Below, in pieces: positions 1 through 13,800 of a stretch of DNA of 64,000 nt. This stretch comes from Gibbula magus. Its lineage: Eukaryota > Mollusca > Gastropoda > Trochida > Trochidae. The position numbers were made by a program, and so were the translations under genes. How positions within the stretch are numbered: the first letter of the stretch is position 1; each line of letters begins with the position of its first letter. The DNA lies in assembly GCA_936450465.1 (NCBI GenBank), contig OW388297.1, positions 50,138,630 through 50,202,629 of the forward strand, in the 5' to 3' direction. The notes under the pieces were generated by a model. That model made no database searches. It saw nothing but the letters and a program-made list of their open reading frames with translations, and was not told the origin of the DNA.

Positions 1-1671
1 TCTCACTGATATAGTCGAGCGTCTGATGACATGAACAGGATAACTCCATTCTTGGGAGAGTTCATGAGTCGTCGCTTGTCTGGTAAATTGTGGATTTTCT
101 CTCCCCTGAAACAGTTTATGAAGGTGACTCCACACGTGTGTGTATGAGTCGGACATGACAAGATGTTAACGTTGTTGACCTATTTCGTTCTTCTTAGGAT
201 AGCTTTGGTTTTTCTAAAGTGGTATTCCGTGGTGACACTAGACACTTGCATTTTAAGTCCCCTGTGCAAAAAGAGACGTTCACCATTTAACATTGATACG
301 TGAAGTTTAAAGTAACTCCAATTTTTGACAATAACGTTAAGGCTGCATGTGTTGGATCAACTTTCGATTGCAGTAACATATCTTATTTTGGTGACAAAAT
401 GTTTATACAGGTAAGTGTTGTAAAATTACAATGTAAAAACAAACTATGTTAACTGAATAGACATCTGTATGGTAGATGAGTCAGTTTGTTTTCCTGAGCT
501 TTAAATTAATCTCTTCAAACAAAAATATATTCACTAATGATTCTTCGCATTTGATTCAGATAGTGACACATGTTTTTAATCTTAACAATTAAAATTGAAA
601 CAGTTAGAAAACTGCAAACAAAAGCAATGTTTATTCCGAGACCATAGATATTATCAATCATCTGATGTTTCAATAAGCGGGGCAGACTTATATCTAATCA
701 TGATATTTCTTTCTATCTGGAAGAAGTCAATGATTTACATACTATTATTATATTATGTTAAAGTATAAATCACATACATGTAGATACGTTGAACGTACAC
801 CATGTTTTTTTCTTTAAAGACATATGATCCTTCATTCCAGATTTATGGAACTCAATCAAATGAAAGTATATTTTTTTAATGATATATCTGCTCATATATA
901 CGTTAAGTAAGAAACGTTCTTTGAAAGACTCGTACTTTTCTCTTACCGATGTCAATGGTTACCCCAGACATCGCTTTACATTTGCGTGAGAAAATCTTTA
1001 AAAGTTCCAAAGTTTTTTTATTAGATCTTTTCAAGATACTTAAAGCATGCTCGTTGCTATCAGACCCACTATCGATTATACTGTGACCCCTGACCTCTGT
1101 CTGGTCTGTATGCATTAACTAACACAAGCTATAGAACGGGTGAGAGTCTACCATGTTTTATTGGTGCCAAACATTGAAATCTACACTGATTGATCAGTTT
1201 TGGGAACAGTTATGTTTTTGGGTCTGGATAGTCACACATAAATCATTATTTGACAGATATAGGCCAATCGTACCGTCTATACCCAGTATGAAACACTGCT
1301 ATTAATGAATGACATTGATTTAATCAAGGAGTCATGTTGTTAGCGAGAATATAGTCATAATGATATATTGGTATAATTTGTAAATCTCTTATATTTGCTG
1401 ATAAAAGTGCTCAGAGCCTATTACCCATACACGTACGCCATCTAGTAGCAATAATGCACCTCAAATGTAATGCTATAACATCAAACTTGAAAGTCACTTC
1501 TCTTTTAATGGTGCGTTAAAACAGATCCTGCATCGTATGAAAAACTTTTAAAGTTCTCTTATTTTTGTTGGTGCTTTATCTTCACTTCTGAGTTTCCTCT
1601 CAGATGAAACCTTTGTAGTGAATACTACTTCAAGCTTCATGGGAAGAAACGCAAATATTTATAGTGATTAA

Positions 1672-1890
1672 ATGTACAAGATTACTCAAATATCGTCTGG
1701 ATATAAAAATATAACTGCGGCTCAAACAAGCGTAATTGCCACCTTTCCAACACAAACTGACTACCGAACGGGAAGTTTCTACTTAATCTTTGGGCTATTT
1801 AGAAATGCAATGAATACGGACATATAATCAACCCATATAGACATTTAGATGAACATTATTACAAGCCGTGGCCATCTCCAAAGCTATTAA
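1672..1890 (+). other. Conserved block with a 51-codon ORF (copy A)
   Basis: From about 1,699 to 1,887 this stretch is nearly identical in B and about 93% identical in the much older copy C, whose flanks are far more diverged. In A and B an ATG at 1,672 (17,633 in B) opens a 51-codon frame ending in TAA at 1,825-1,827. In C the same frame is broken by TAG just upstream of the conserved part, then stays open. Changes in C include amino-acid replacements, so I favour a conserved non-coding or RNA element over a peptide. It contains ATATAAAAATA and TAATTG motifs. Function unknown. Confidence 0.5.
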
Positions 1891-1912
1891 AAAAAACACT
1901 GTCTGTGTTATA

Positions 1913-2412
1913 CACTGTCGGCCAAAAGAAAAACCTACCAGATATCTTATCAGATTTCGTTAAAAAAACTATAATGCACATATTAGCAATATTATAGCAT
2001 AATGAAGTTTCACCATTTCTACATAGTATATTTAAATTTCAGAAGTTGTCATGTCACAAAGAAAGGCAATTGTTGAAATCAGACAACAGAAATTGTTCAG
2101 TTTGTTCACTGCTTCATCAGAAAACATTCGAAACAGATTTTCATACAACCACGACCAACAATACATTCGCATTAAAATGATGATGATGCTACAGAAGTAC
2201 TAGCTAACGGTGCGCAAGCTAATCAACCGGAAATCGAGGTTTTCATTTGGCGTTGTTTTCATGATTTTTATTGACTCGACACGTTTTCAATTGACTTTCA
2301 TATTAAGTATTGTGTCAGCATAACGTGGAGACCACCATTAATCATATTTCAGAACTGAACTATTTCATCTTTATAAGGAAAATCAAGTAAGCGTTTCTTT
2401 TGGCCGACAGTG
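1913..2412. mobile_element. TA-flanked mariner-type MITE, copy in unit A
   Basis: The ends are inverted repeats, CACTGTCGGCCAAAAG at the left and its complement at the right, flanked by TA on both sides (1,911-1,912 and 2,413-2,414). The older copy C has only a single TA at the matching place (about 39,221-39,224), so this is a real insertion. The 500-bp body has no ORF. TA duplication and the CACTG-type end fit a non-autonomous Tc1/mariner element. Confidence 0.85.
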
Positions 2413-2905
2413 TAAGATATAAGCAATGTTTGCAAATGAATGTAAATAATCAGACAATTGGCGTAAGTATTTCATCATAGGCAAGGGAAGGGAATCAATA
2501 TCTTTTGATTGTAGTTATTAGTCATTTCGTTACATCCAGAAGCTTTGCAATGCAAATTCAATTAATTCCTAGAACCTTGATGACACATTATTTGTTTTAA
2601 TGCACTTTCTTATCTGGCTTTACGTAATGCAAATTCTTTAAAACTTCCCTGGTTTCCTGCATTAATTCATTTACTTATCCTACGTTTCTATTAAGCGTCT
2701 GCAGAAAATCGATCAATAGTTTGGTATCTCTGAGATGTTTAATAATCTATTTGAACTACTTCGATTTTATTGATTTGTATCTTTGTATTTTCTGCTTTCT
2801 CCACAGATATATTAGGATGTTTATTGATTCTATGTAAACAAAACAATGAAGTCAATGTATGTATTTTTTTTATAAATTAAGTTATTTTTAAAGTTACATT
2901 ACAAG

Positions 2906-2960
2906 TACAGTCAGACCTCGATAATCCGAACACTTCCGTTTTTCATCATAAACGTTCGGA
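2906..2960. mobile_element. Short pogo-like terminal fragment (unit A)
   Basis: The sequence CAGTCAGACCTCGATAATCC followed by a short fold-back (CCGAAC ... GTTCGG) resembles the terminal repeat of pogo/Tigger-type elements. The match in B is at 18,842-18,893, and I see no counterpart in C. No second end or target duplication was found, so it is a remnant or a very short MITE. Confidence 0.4.
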
Positions 2961-5900
2961 TGTATGTTAATAAAACATGTCATCAACATACCTTACCTTC
3001 TTGGGACTTTATTTCGATAACGCACCGTTGCTGTAGGATGTTATAATACAAGCGAACAAGCCATATGTCACTATCCAATATTTTTATATGTTATATAATG
3101 GATCTTATTATGTCATGGAATATGTATCAATTATAATATCAATTTATGTAACACTATTGGTATTATCTATAGATTGTGTGCTCCTTAACTTATTGTAAAT
3201 GTGTATTTGTTACTCAAAGTGATTGATGGCGAGCGACACAGACAGACCATGACAAAGACCATGACAAAGACCACATCTTTTCTGACACATTTGTCTAATT
3301 GTTGTGCCTCTTATACCTTGTATGAATACATCTTTATGAGTCAATTCTCAAATTGCCCAAGCAACTCTGGTTATTTCTTTTTTATGCATGACACATATAA
3401 CTATGCCTATTTTCATGTGATACACATGGCACTGGTACATCTATTAAGTAAACAGGGAAACATATATCGTAGGTCAAACATTGAGAATGCAATGGATAAC
3501 CTTGAAGAAAACCATCAATATATCATCCCAATTTTAGAGAAACAGTCCCATGTGTTGGCGAAATATCACAATTCATATACATATTCATGTATCCAGATAA
3601 GTGTCAATGAATTCTTAAAACGATTTGCAAAAGTGGAAAGTACCTTGGAAATAAATTAAATTAAATGCAGAACAACTGAATAAAAGTAATTGCATTATCA
3701 TATTTTTAAAATTAATATTCTTATAACATTTCAGCAATTTTCGAATATAACCTTACCATGTGGGGGATTAGATGGGACCGTGTCTTACTTTCATTATATT
3801 ATTAATTGTAGAAAAACCTGATCCATAAGAAATCCGTTAATTGCATTATCGTATTTCTATGGAAGACTTCTTTGCACGTCTTTCTGTTTTTGCTTCCATT
3901 ATCCTAAACATGTTTTTTTTCTTTTACAAAAAAAATCTTCCTCAGGGAAAACGCTCAGACAGAATTTTCAGAACACATCTGGGAAATTGGATTAATGAGA
4001 TAATGAATTAAACAGAAACTACATGTATGTGGTTAGTTTTTACCAAAAAAAATTAACTTGGTGAAGTTGTCAGTCCAATGAAATATGCATATTTGTGATT
4101 TGAAACTTTCCACAATTCAAATAATAGCATAAGTATGTTATCAACAATACATTATTAATCACAAGGATAAACATGTAAACATCAATGTTAAATATATTTG
4201 TAATAAAGTATAACATTATATAAATCACTGAAACAGCATGAATACTGACAGAAAAAAGGACTTCCTACAAAGTATTTAGAAATCATAGCCTGACTAGTGT
4301 GCTAACACTGTGCTTACAGAACAATAACTTGTCGATAGTGAATGTTTGGTTTTAATATATTGTAATAAAAAGTGTCCTTGTTAAGCAATATTATCCGCAG
4401 CTGAACAAAATTAAATTGGATTAAAAGAGCTGGTAGGAATGTCGCAACAACAAATTATCATTATGGGTTAATGTTGATGTTGATGCTTATGCATGTGATG
4501 GTGAAAGTGATAAACTTAATGATGATGTCAATCATTGATCTGATTCGTAGTGCATGGTTATGAACTATAGAGAACATGACACATAAGGAAGGACTCTTTT
4601 AAGTTCATGTCATTTCTGACATATTTACTAAATAGTTGCTGAAATTTAATTCAATTTGAACTCAAATGCTCCGAAATATGACTGCAAATGCAAAACTTAC
4701 TGTTTTTCTACAAATTGCATAACATATAGACGTTTTCTTAATCATTATAATAAATACTCGAAACAGTGACGCTATATCATGAATATGTGTAAATGAGAGT
4801 TTAACATTTTATATCACATATCAATGTGAATTAATTTATAAATATAATATTTGTACGTGTGCAGATCTTACAATGTACACATCATATTTGAGAAGCAATC
4901 AATGATTGTTTTTGCATAATTATTGTATTATATGTGAGTATAATGAGAGCAGATCATCCACGTTTGCCCTGTTTAGTGATTCAAATGATATATGCATTGT
5001 ATCTGTGTTTTCGGTCATGATGTCTGTACATCAGTGCCCAAGTGAAGCTTAAGAAGGTTATAAATGTCTAGTGGTTAAGGTCTAGGAAAACATAATACCG
5101 TAGGATATTTTTATTTTCGTAATGACATGTGTCAATAAACTCGTGAGTAGTTTGGTGTTGACTGGGAGTTTATTGCTCCCTTGTGGAAACAAATATAAGT
5201 ACCATCATGGTAAGTATGTAGGTAATTCAGTATTGTCCATCCTGTGAAACGGTTAAAGAGTCAGTAGGGTAAATATCTACATCGTACATGCACATAAGTG
5301 TGTATTGAACACTACACATATTGCAGTGTTCTCTTTTCAGTAACCCAATCTATACAGACAAATACAATTTTGGAAATTATTTTCCAGTAAGTGATGAAAA
5401 ACACCCTGAATGCCGGGGTTGCATCGTACTACATCATACCACATCATACTGCATCATGCAAAGCGACCGACCATGTCACATAAAAAAGGCGCTCAACATA
5501 TAAGTATAAAATAATGATTTCACTGGCACTGCAATCTTACTGCCAGGTGCCTAGAACACAAACAGAATTACCTACACGTAATTGTTGTACTGAGAACAAT
5601 AAAGTTAAACATAACCTTAAATTGTCAAAATTTAATTTTAAAACGTCTATTTTCTTTTCCTTGTCCTCTGATTCCGAACGCAATAAAATGGTTTGCTCCA
5701 ATTACGCATTCCCTGAAAATGACCTACTTGCAAAATAAAATAAACTATCAAATAACAGTGCAAATAACTGTGGCCAGTGACTGATATAAACCAATTGTTT
5801 GACGTAGCAAATTCGCTTCTGACGTCCCATTGTTACTGTGTGTTACTGGATGTTTCTAGCGATTGCTTAACATGAAAACTACCCTGTTGTAGAGTAATTA

Positions 5901-7190
5901 GATGGAAAACATCATGTAATAAATACAATATCAGTCAATTCCTGAGAAATACCATGTTTTTGAGGTAGGAAAGTTATAAACTTTCACTCATGGCTGTGAC
6001 ACTCGAGAAAATATATTCGTTCTACCTCATGATCCCCTAAGTCGTGCGAAGATGACAGTTTGGGTAAAGAGACTTTTTTAAAATATAGATTCTGAAATGT
6101 GAAATGTTTCTGACTGAATTAAAATGTCAATTTTGTGAAAGTTAAAATCACAGTAAAACGCGCTTTTGCTTGTTACAACAATTGCAGTCCAATTCCAGGA
6201 CAAGGACATCATATTGTTATTTATGAGATGACTCCTGTGACCACCATCACTTCTTTTTGAAAGAGTCTTTATCATACTTACAATATATACTTGTGTAGGT
6301 CATCTGATACATATATGTTCAAATATACGGTAAAGTTGAAAAAAACCGAAATGAAATACTGACCAACATCTTCATTTTGAATTACTGTAGTGTTTCTTAT
6401 GAATAAATAGTTGTGAATGGTTGAAGAGTTATCTGTATGAAATGAATGTATCCAGTATCTAACATTGATGTTGAATTGCCTGTATATAATACAACTGTTC
6501 TTGTCAATTTGAGAATATTTAATATTTTTAAAGCAACATTTTATAGTGAATATAATGCTTCATCAGTGAGAAAGATCGTGATGTTAATAGGATATTCTAT
6601 TAAGGAATAGCTGAAATTGAAAATGAACATCGACACATTCGGTTACTGAATTACAACAGATAATTATTAAATTAGATTATTATTTTAAGAATCATGTTCT
6701 CCATCTTATTTTTTCGCCAGTTTACATGTCAATATTTGCTTCATAATGCTATTGAAGAGGATCGTTCTGGGCCTCTTTCAACAACATAAAGAGACTATTG
6801 TAAAGTAACCTTCATGTGATGTTACAGACTTGGAGTAAATGTACCTTAGTAAGGGTTGATTATGGAAATCCAGGAAATAGCAACTCCCAACTTAAATGTC
6901 CTTTGGTATTGCATGGAAATGGAATCGAACTCGTCTTTCCGTTTGATGATCAGGCACTCTTCTGCTATGAAAGCTATGTATCCTGAAAAAGGTAACAGAG
7001 TGTGTATCAATGTTGATTTCTATTTCTATTAATACACCTTAACCTTATATCTTTTTTGCACCAAGTAAGTGTCCTGTTAGTTCACACTGGTCGATTGCAT
7101 ACTATGTTGATCAAGGTTTTTTCAGTGGGACTGGATACTTATACCATTTTGATGCACAAATGTAACATTATTATTTATTGGGCAATATAC
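2961..7190. other. Unit A sequence without a recognisable gene
   Basis: AT-rich sequence collinear with B (18,894-27,410 apart from the 4-kb insertion in B) and in part with C. It contains a small imperfect repeat of CATCATAC-type units at about 5,418-5,462. The single GTTAAG at 4,380-4,385 is the empty site for the 4-kb element of B. The open frame at 3,201-3,659 is broken in B by a stop at 19,405 and shows mostly replacement changes before it, so I do not call it a gene. Confidence 0.7.
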
Positions 7191-7197
7191 TCTGTAA

Positions 7198-7841
7198 TGC
7201 CCCTATTTCACTACGACCCGAATTGCCACGAATCACCACGAATAGGCGGCTGCATAAATTCGTGAAAATTCGTGAGCATTTGGCAAAATTCGTGAACAGC
7301 ATTTACACTTGTACGAAATGTTTACGAACATTCGTAGCTTTTAATGCTAAAAACCTACGAAACATGTACGAATTCTTTACGAATTGTCTACGAATTGTAC
7401 GAAATGATTAAGACACAGTCACGAATGTACTACGAATTTTCACGAATAAGATACGATATCACGAATCAAGTACGAATAGTTTACGATAGTTCGTAGACAA
7501 TTCGTAAATGCTTCGGGGTTAATTCGGGATGAGAACATCAAAATTATCAACCACGAATTTCCAAGAATTGTTTACGAAGTTGTTACGAACGTCCCGAATT
7601 AAATACGAACAGTTTACGAAGCAACTACGAATCTGAAATTCGTAGATGATTCGTGAACATCTTTTGACAAACAAAAAATTTTCCACGAATGCCACGAATT
7701 ACAAGAATGTTGCCGAATCAACTAGGAATCATTTACGAATATCACGAATCAATTACGAATTATCTACGAATGTTCACGAACATGCAAATTTTCCAATTCG
7801 TGGCGATTCGTGGCAATTCGGGTCGTAGTGAAATAGGGGCA
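7198..7841. mobile_element. Harbinger-like MITE packed with ACGAAT motifs
   Basis: Terminal inverted repeats of at least 36 perfect bases (TGCCCCTATTTCACTACGAC at each end) continue imperfectly inward. The flanks repeat TAA (7,195-7,197 and 7,842-7,844). Copy B has a single TAA at the same place (near 27,419), an empty site that fixes the boundaries. A 3-bp TAA duplication is typical of PIF/Harbinger. The 644-bp interior carries dozens of ACGAAT/ATTCGT hexamers or one-base variants, spaced about 8-20 bp. Short open frames here are by-products of the repeats. No transposase. Confidence 0.88.
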
Positions 7842-8471
7842 TAATAGCGAAGCCCGTTCGATTGGATGACTTCTTGAAATGTTTGGAAATTAAGTGAATT
7901 AAGGGTAGGTGTTGAGATCCCTGCAATGGACCATAAGCACAAGAAAACATTGAGCTGGATACCATTAAGAGTCAATTAGAGTACATAGACTTCTCTTGCA
8001 GCTGCAGTCATCAACTGATCAAATGCTCTGCTCCAAATAGAAACTTGTTAATGTCCTCAGTGATTGCATAATGAGTTATCCATTACAATATGTGAGAAAT
8101 GAGGAACAATACTTGGACAGGTATAAATCAATTGAAGACTTAACATGTTCGATGGCCACAGATCCCAATTTTGTATGAATAACCATAGCCAATAAAGATT
8201 AAAGTGCGTTTCATTCAGTAAATCACAACCAGTTTCACCTATATATGTATGGTGTCAAACTAAACTCATATCACAATAACTTTAGCAAAACTATGATGTC
8301 ATGAAACGATGACTTGTTATGTGTTTTCAGTGTTTACTACGAATTTGTGTACGAACAAAATAAGTTATTAGGGGAATACGAACACTGATTCTCTTCATCT
8401 TAAGTTCATATAACCACTGCTAGATCTTGCCTCAGGAACGTTCTGAAGAACTGAGGCATGTAAATATATTT

Positions 8472-9122
8472 AAGAAATAGATTTCATAATGTGTTTGTTC
8501 ACTGGCTTATAAACGGTTTAAAAGGTGCAAGTTAAACTGGTATAAATGCTGGAGCTTGTCGAACCGTTTATAAGCCAGTGAACAAACACATTATTAAATC
8601 TATTTCTTATAAATTCAAACTTTGCAATTTGAGCGATTTCTTATCAGTAAATACACTTTTGAATATAAAAAATTATCTGCAAAAAAAATGTACAGTGCAT
8701 GATAAAACAAATATTTAGTGTAGTCTTAGATCAGGCCTAAGCTCCGCCCACAATTATACTGCATCACTTATGTGTCACCACTCGCAAAACGCAGTTCACA
8801 GGAAATATGATTAAAGTATTTAATTTTTGGTTCTAACATGCTGTTTTAAGCAAACTTTCAATCAATCTACAATTAGAATGCACGTTGTAAGGTTTTTAAA
8901 GAGTATACTCAAGAAAATAACATGTGATAGCAGTGTCATAATTGCACAATGATACGGTGATAAAGTAGTATCGCAGGCTATATTTTGTAAACGTCAGAGA
9001 ATGAAGGTTATCCATTTTTAGCTGTCAATCTTGTGTTTATAAGAATGTACACCAGTCACATGACCTTGTTTAATCCAATCAGCAGAGAGCATATCGCTTA
9101 AATTGCAAAGTCTGAATTTATA
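8472..9122. mobile_element. Hairpin-capped fold-back element E7
   Basis: The left part (8,472-8,606) is an imperfect inverted repeat: about 47-bp arms, starting AAGAAATAGATTTCATAATG, around a loop of about 40 bases. Next comes a second inverted pair with arms at 8,608-8,638 and about 9,092-9,122 (TATAAATTC ... GAATTTATA). The body near the right arm has GTCACATGACC (9,055-9,065) and CCAATCAG (9,075-9,082). B keeps only the left hairpin arm (28,529-28,613) and then joins the right flank, so B probably suffered a deletion. No ORF. Confidence 0.65.
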
Positions 9123-10022
9123 TATATATATATAAATTTTACGTTCATGATCTGTTCTTGCTGTTATCTGATTCTATAATTATTATTATATATCAGTGCT
9201 TATAGTTCAGCTTATTAAAAAGGGAGTTTGAAAGCTGAGTCATCTCACTTTGTTGATGTTCCAATGCCGTCGTATCATAACAAGTTGTTTGGAACTATTC
9301 AAGGACCAGCTTTAAGCACTGTTGGAGGAAATACAACCCTTTAATAAGCGCAACGGTAAAGATATCACTGCACCGGCAAACATGTACACCAAGAACAGCA
9401 AAAGAAGGTAATGCACGCTCTAAATAAAATTCCATACATCTAATTGCCTTGGGCGCAAAACACCACTGCCTTCTAAACGAATAATCATTAAACTATTTAT
9501 TACGATTGGTAGTTCAAAACAACTTCACGAAGATGAAAAGCATGTTAAGTACATAGCAAGTGATACGCGTCATCCACGTTGGAGTGACGAATAGTGAAGG
9601 CTTGAATGAATCAAGATGGAATATTCATGAGTTCTTTAACAGCTCTGACATAACACTTGTTCGATAAGTCTCTGCCTTCACATGAAATAAGACTGATGCG
9701 AGAAGGAAAACACCCTATGCTTTCTGTAAAAACATCCGTCGGTTGGCAGAAAAACTAATGCCTTGAAACAATAGGAATTAGGTAACGCTGTGAGGAAGAG
9801 CTTGTCGGACGAAGTAGAGTAGTTGGGGCTTATCACGAGAGATCGGTCGGCAGATAGGCACGCCGGGATCAGATAGGGTAAATATTTGAGAATAAGTTTT
9901 TCTCCATTGGCTTAGAGTCAATAGCTAGCTGTCTGTGTTTGCTGGAGTGACAAAATTAAGGTTGTACTAGTGGTAATGGTGAAATCAGATACATTATTAA
10001 TATCAACTAGAGTGTTACACAG
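9123..10022. other. Unit A sequence, no gene seen
   Basis: Begins with a short TA dinucleotide run and continues as AT-rich sequence collinear with B 28,614-29,470. Differences in the 9,420-9,640 stretch are only about 2%. No ORF, RNA gene or element end was recognised. Confidence 0.6.
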
Positions 10023-10449
10023 AGAATCTCGCCCAAGTGCCTTCTGATATCAAATATATCAACACGAGTTGATAAAAGTTACTAATATCCGAGGTTTGTC
10101 TTTTATCAACGAATGTTGATATATTTGATATCAGAAGACACGAGGGTGTGATTCTATTTATCATCCAAAATCATTCTTCATTAGTTTTTAATGAAAAATT
10201 AAAATATCTGAACACAAAACGGTCATTTGGCTTCCAGTGTTGTGATGTCATAGCATTTTGATGTGATCGTGATTATGACGTCATAGCATTGTGATGTCAT
10301 TACTTGATGATGCAAAATCATTGTGATGTCATGTTGCTGACGCCAACAGGGCATTGTTCAAAATCTGCTGTCAAAACGTTTCTCCTAGGAGATATCGCTT
10401 GATCTCATACAAGCGATATCTCCTGTGGAACACAGTTTTGGATGATAAC
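10023..10449. mobile_element. Hairpin-capped fold-back element E1
   Basis: A long hairpin spans 10,023-10,155 (arms contain CTTCTGATATCAAATATATC and its complement). A short inverted pair follows: TTATCATCCAAAA near 10,158 and TTTTGGATGATAA near 10,436. Between them lie one TGACGTCA (10,276) and three TGATGTCA (10,243, 10,292, 10,324), then a second perfect hairpin at 10,388-10,423. B has little or none of this at the matching place near 29,480. Layout matches E2, E3, E4 and E7. No ORF and no clear target duplication. Confidence 0.6.
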
Positions 10450-10704
10450 GTTATTTTGCTATGATATTTGGATATTGACGTAAGGATATCATAGCTCAAA
10501 TAGTGTAAATATGTCATTAGTAGTGGGCTAATCTTACACAGAACAGTTTATCTTTACTATCAGTGAAAACTAGCTACTACCATTAATACTGCTATTGTCT
10601 TGTTTTTTAAAATTATTTAATGAATATATGAATGTTGTATATTGTGTTACTTAAACTACTGCTTTTACTTATTCTTCTCTTCTTAAGCTGCTACTATTCC
10701 TACC

Positions 10705-10800
10705 ACATGTACTACAACAACAACAACAAAAACAACAACTACTACTACTTCTACTACTACTACTACTATTGTTGCTTCTTGTATTACAACTACTACTATT
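10705..10800. repeat. CTA/CAA trinucleotide low-complexity tract
   Basis: Runs of CAA and CTA triplets with interruptions. The matching tract in B is at about 29,690-29,770. The serine/cysteine-rich frame on the minus strand and the leucine-rich frame on the plus strand across this tract are by-products of the triplets. Confidence 0.85.
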
Positions 10801-13800
10801 AACATTTCTACTTCCTTTTAAACTTGTTCTACTTGTCCTACATGTACTATGTCTATTTACGTATTGCATTACTTTAATATCGTACTGCTTTACTGAATGC
10901 CTGTCAACATCGATGATTTCCATACATGTACCATTCTTGAAGTTATTAGTAGTGTGATGAATACATCTGGATATTGACTGATATTCATATTAGCTGATGT
11001 TTGATTTGGTATCACTTAGTGTTATACACTATTGTTGCCACTAGGAGCACTGTAATTATACTGTCTACCACTAGCCCAATTATTATGATCGGCGTTACAA
11101 GTACTAACATATTACGATCACCACAATCATCATTTCAGTTATGCCAATGTAGGTGTATGTATCTTAACGAACTGTTCTACCAAACTGGAGTAGTATCTCG
11201 GTTGATGTGAACTAACATGGTATAAACATTTCACAACACTTTAAAATGAGTGTTTGAAAATCTTATTCCAAAGAGCAAACTATTGATATAGAGAAAACGA
11301 AAGTTTCTTCTAAGCTGTCAATTCTCTGTGAGTGTAAAAAAACACCTCATTTATATTTAAGCTGTACGTTGGTTAAACATGATATACGGAATTACTTTCG
11401 TTAAAGCAAACATGCTCCCCTAACGAACAAAATGGTAGACAAGCAAACCCATGATTGATTTATTTTTGAACGGTGTTGATCGTGGTCGGTTCTGACAAAA
11501 CAGAAAACTGGATTCTCATTCATCAAATAGGAGTTAATTGCACGGGGAGTGTCAGTGTGGAGTAACATCTGCATGTATACAGTGTCTATGCATGGTCACT
11601 GCTTGGTTTGCATTGGAACGGATGTTTACAGTAATTACTGATGAGGGGATTATTATCTTGATTGGAGGATAAATTTTGTCAGCTCAGACAAACATGAGAT
11701 AAATCCTGGCTTTGCTGTGTGTGAGTTATTATTTTGTTTTGAGGTTGACTTATGAATAATGAATGAATAATTTTATTCTGAGTGCACACAAGGCGTTGTG
11801 TTATCTTTAGTATACAATGAGCTTAGGATTATAAGGTGATTGATTCTAGATGTTTAGATGAGATGAGTTGTCTGTTAAAACGATAAGTCACACATACAAT
11901 ATTTATTTGTGTAAGTTATTCGAAGATATGGTGATTCAGGTGCCCCCTCACATATGTTAATATAGGTCATAGAGGTTAATATTCGGTAAAAATACATTAA
12001 TAATGTATATGTAGATGTAGGTAGATGCACTGAATAACATAAATACATAATTCCTTAACTATGCGTACGAATTCGGGGACTACTGTTTTTATCTTTATCT
12101 TAACTACTGTGTAAATATTCATCTTGAACTGGTAGTAAGTACACTTTCAAAGAGAAAGTAAACGATATAATAAAATATAAAAACAAACAGATGGAAAAAC
12201 AAACAACACAAAAACGTGCAGATAACGGGCAAAACATAATCCTTAATAAACAAATTGTATGCTCAATATATATGTATGTAATTATTCAAATACACATGTA
12301 ACATGGAAATAACATCCCATACCCAAGAACATGATACCGAAAATCAGTAAATGTTGTTCTCTTCTATAAGAGCTTAATATATGCTTTCTTTCACAATAAT
12401 ACCATCAGCTCACCGGGGCTTGTCAAAACATCGGTTCAGCCACTCTCAGACACTGCAAAATAGCATTACCTGTAGTCACGGGGGCCTTTCAAATCTCTTA
12501 AGACTATTGTTCTACTTTCAGTAAGCTTTCCTCACGACTATTCACCACCTTTTACAACTTATGTCTGTTAAAACTAAGACATGATCTCCACCTAAGTGCG
12601 TTGTGTTGTATCCCGAGTTTCTGTTTACATGATGCTATATTTGGAATTTGTTGTACGTTATCAGGTTAGCGAAAATATATACAAAACAGGGAGGGGGTGT
12701 TCCAGGTAATGTTATTAATATGGCAAAACTTGCATTTATAAAAGCAAAATCAAAAGTAATTGAAAGATTAAAATAATAACATGCGAGTAATTAACTCATC
12801 ATTATCTTCTAGATATGCACAGACAACTTCTAGTCATTGGTATAAGATATTGATTTGTGAATACATACCTACATTTATTACTTTACTTTGGATGAGTACA
12901 CTCTTGAAAACACTTCATTATTCAATCTGAAGTATGTGTCACGGAGAAGTCTTGTGACTGCATGCAATCACAAAATTTACATTTTGCGACCACACGTTTT
13001 AATTAAATCCTCAATGTAAGGTTTTCAAGTCTTCCCAAATATGTCAGTGCATCAATTCTTCTATTTCGGTCCATGTCACTAGTTTAGTCGTACATCTGCA
13101 CATGCAGACAAAACATCCCATCTGCCAAATCAAGAGGCGACCATAGGTTTACCAGCGCAGCTGCTGCGACTACTAACTAGGTAACACGAGCATCTTTGAA
13201 TTCAGTGTGCAAGAGGGAAGACAGCTGAAAAATCTTTTTAACCAGAGGCTTATTGTCGCCCGTAATTGAACCTAATTGAGATGATACCAAAGCTGTTTTC
13301 TCAACCCCTAGCGCCTTTCCAATTATGTAAAATTGCAATAGTCTTACAGATTATCTTTGTTTTAGATTGTATTGATAGGCATTTGGGCGAAAATTACATT
13401 GCCCTTAAGAAGAACACATTGATTGAAAGGGCTGGCTGTAAGTGGATGAACCACAGGGTATTTACAAACAAGGCACGGACGCCGTCACAGAGAGCAAACG
13501 GTATTTTTTGTTTCTTTTGAGACATTTGAATCAATGAAGGAGTTCTGCCTGATTTGTAAGAATGTAATATTTTTTTGTATATCAGACAGAAGAATGAGGA
13601 ATATGTTAAAGTACAATTAAAGATAAAATGTAAACATGTTCGTGATATAATTCAGAAAAACTACTTTTCTTTGCAAAATGATCATCAATTAATTATGCAG
13701 TATTTTAATTATTGAACCTATTAATAATTCGAGACACATTGTTTATCGAAAATTAACTGAACTGGTTTATTTAATGCAAACAGTACAACGTGTTGTCATA

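Noticed and set aside
903..1115. 70-codon minus-strand ORF almost identical in A and B (16,865-17,077)
   Set aside because: The identity only reflects the young duplication. The C copy (about 37,900-38,100) has several indels that break the frame.
3201..3659. 152-codon ORF
   Set aside because: The B copy stops after 68 codons and nearly all differences in the shared part replace amino acids; C has no such frame.
7178..7828. Several small ORFs
   Set aside because: They lie within the ACGAAT-rich MITE and repeat with its hexamers.
8431..8459. Small GCCTCAG ... CTGAGGC hairpin as a microRNA precursor or terminator
   Set aside because: The stem is only seven bases plus mismatches, too short for a precursor, and no transcript context is known.
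13266..13520. 84-codon ORF partly shared with B (32,693-32,884), with a donor-like GGCTGTAAGTGG
   Set aside because: About eight of nine differences in the shared codons are replacements and the frames diverge on both sides, so no purifying selection is visible.
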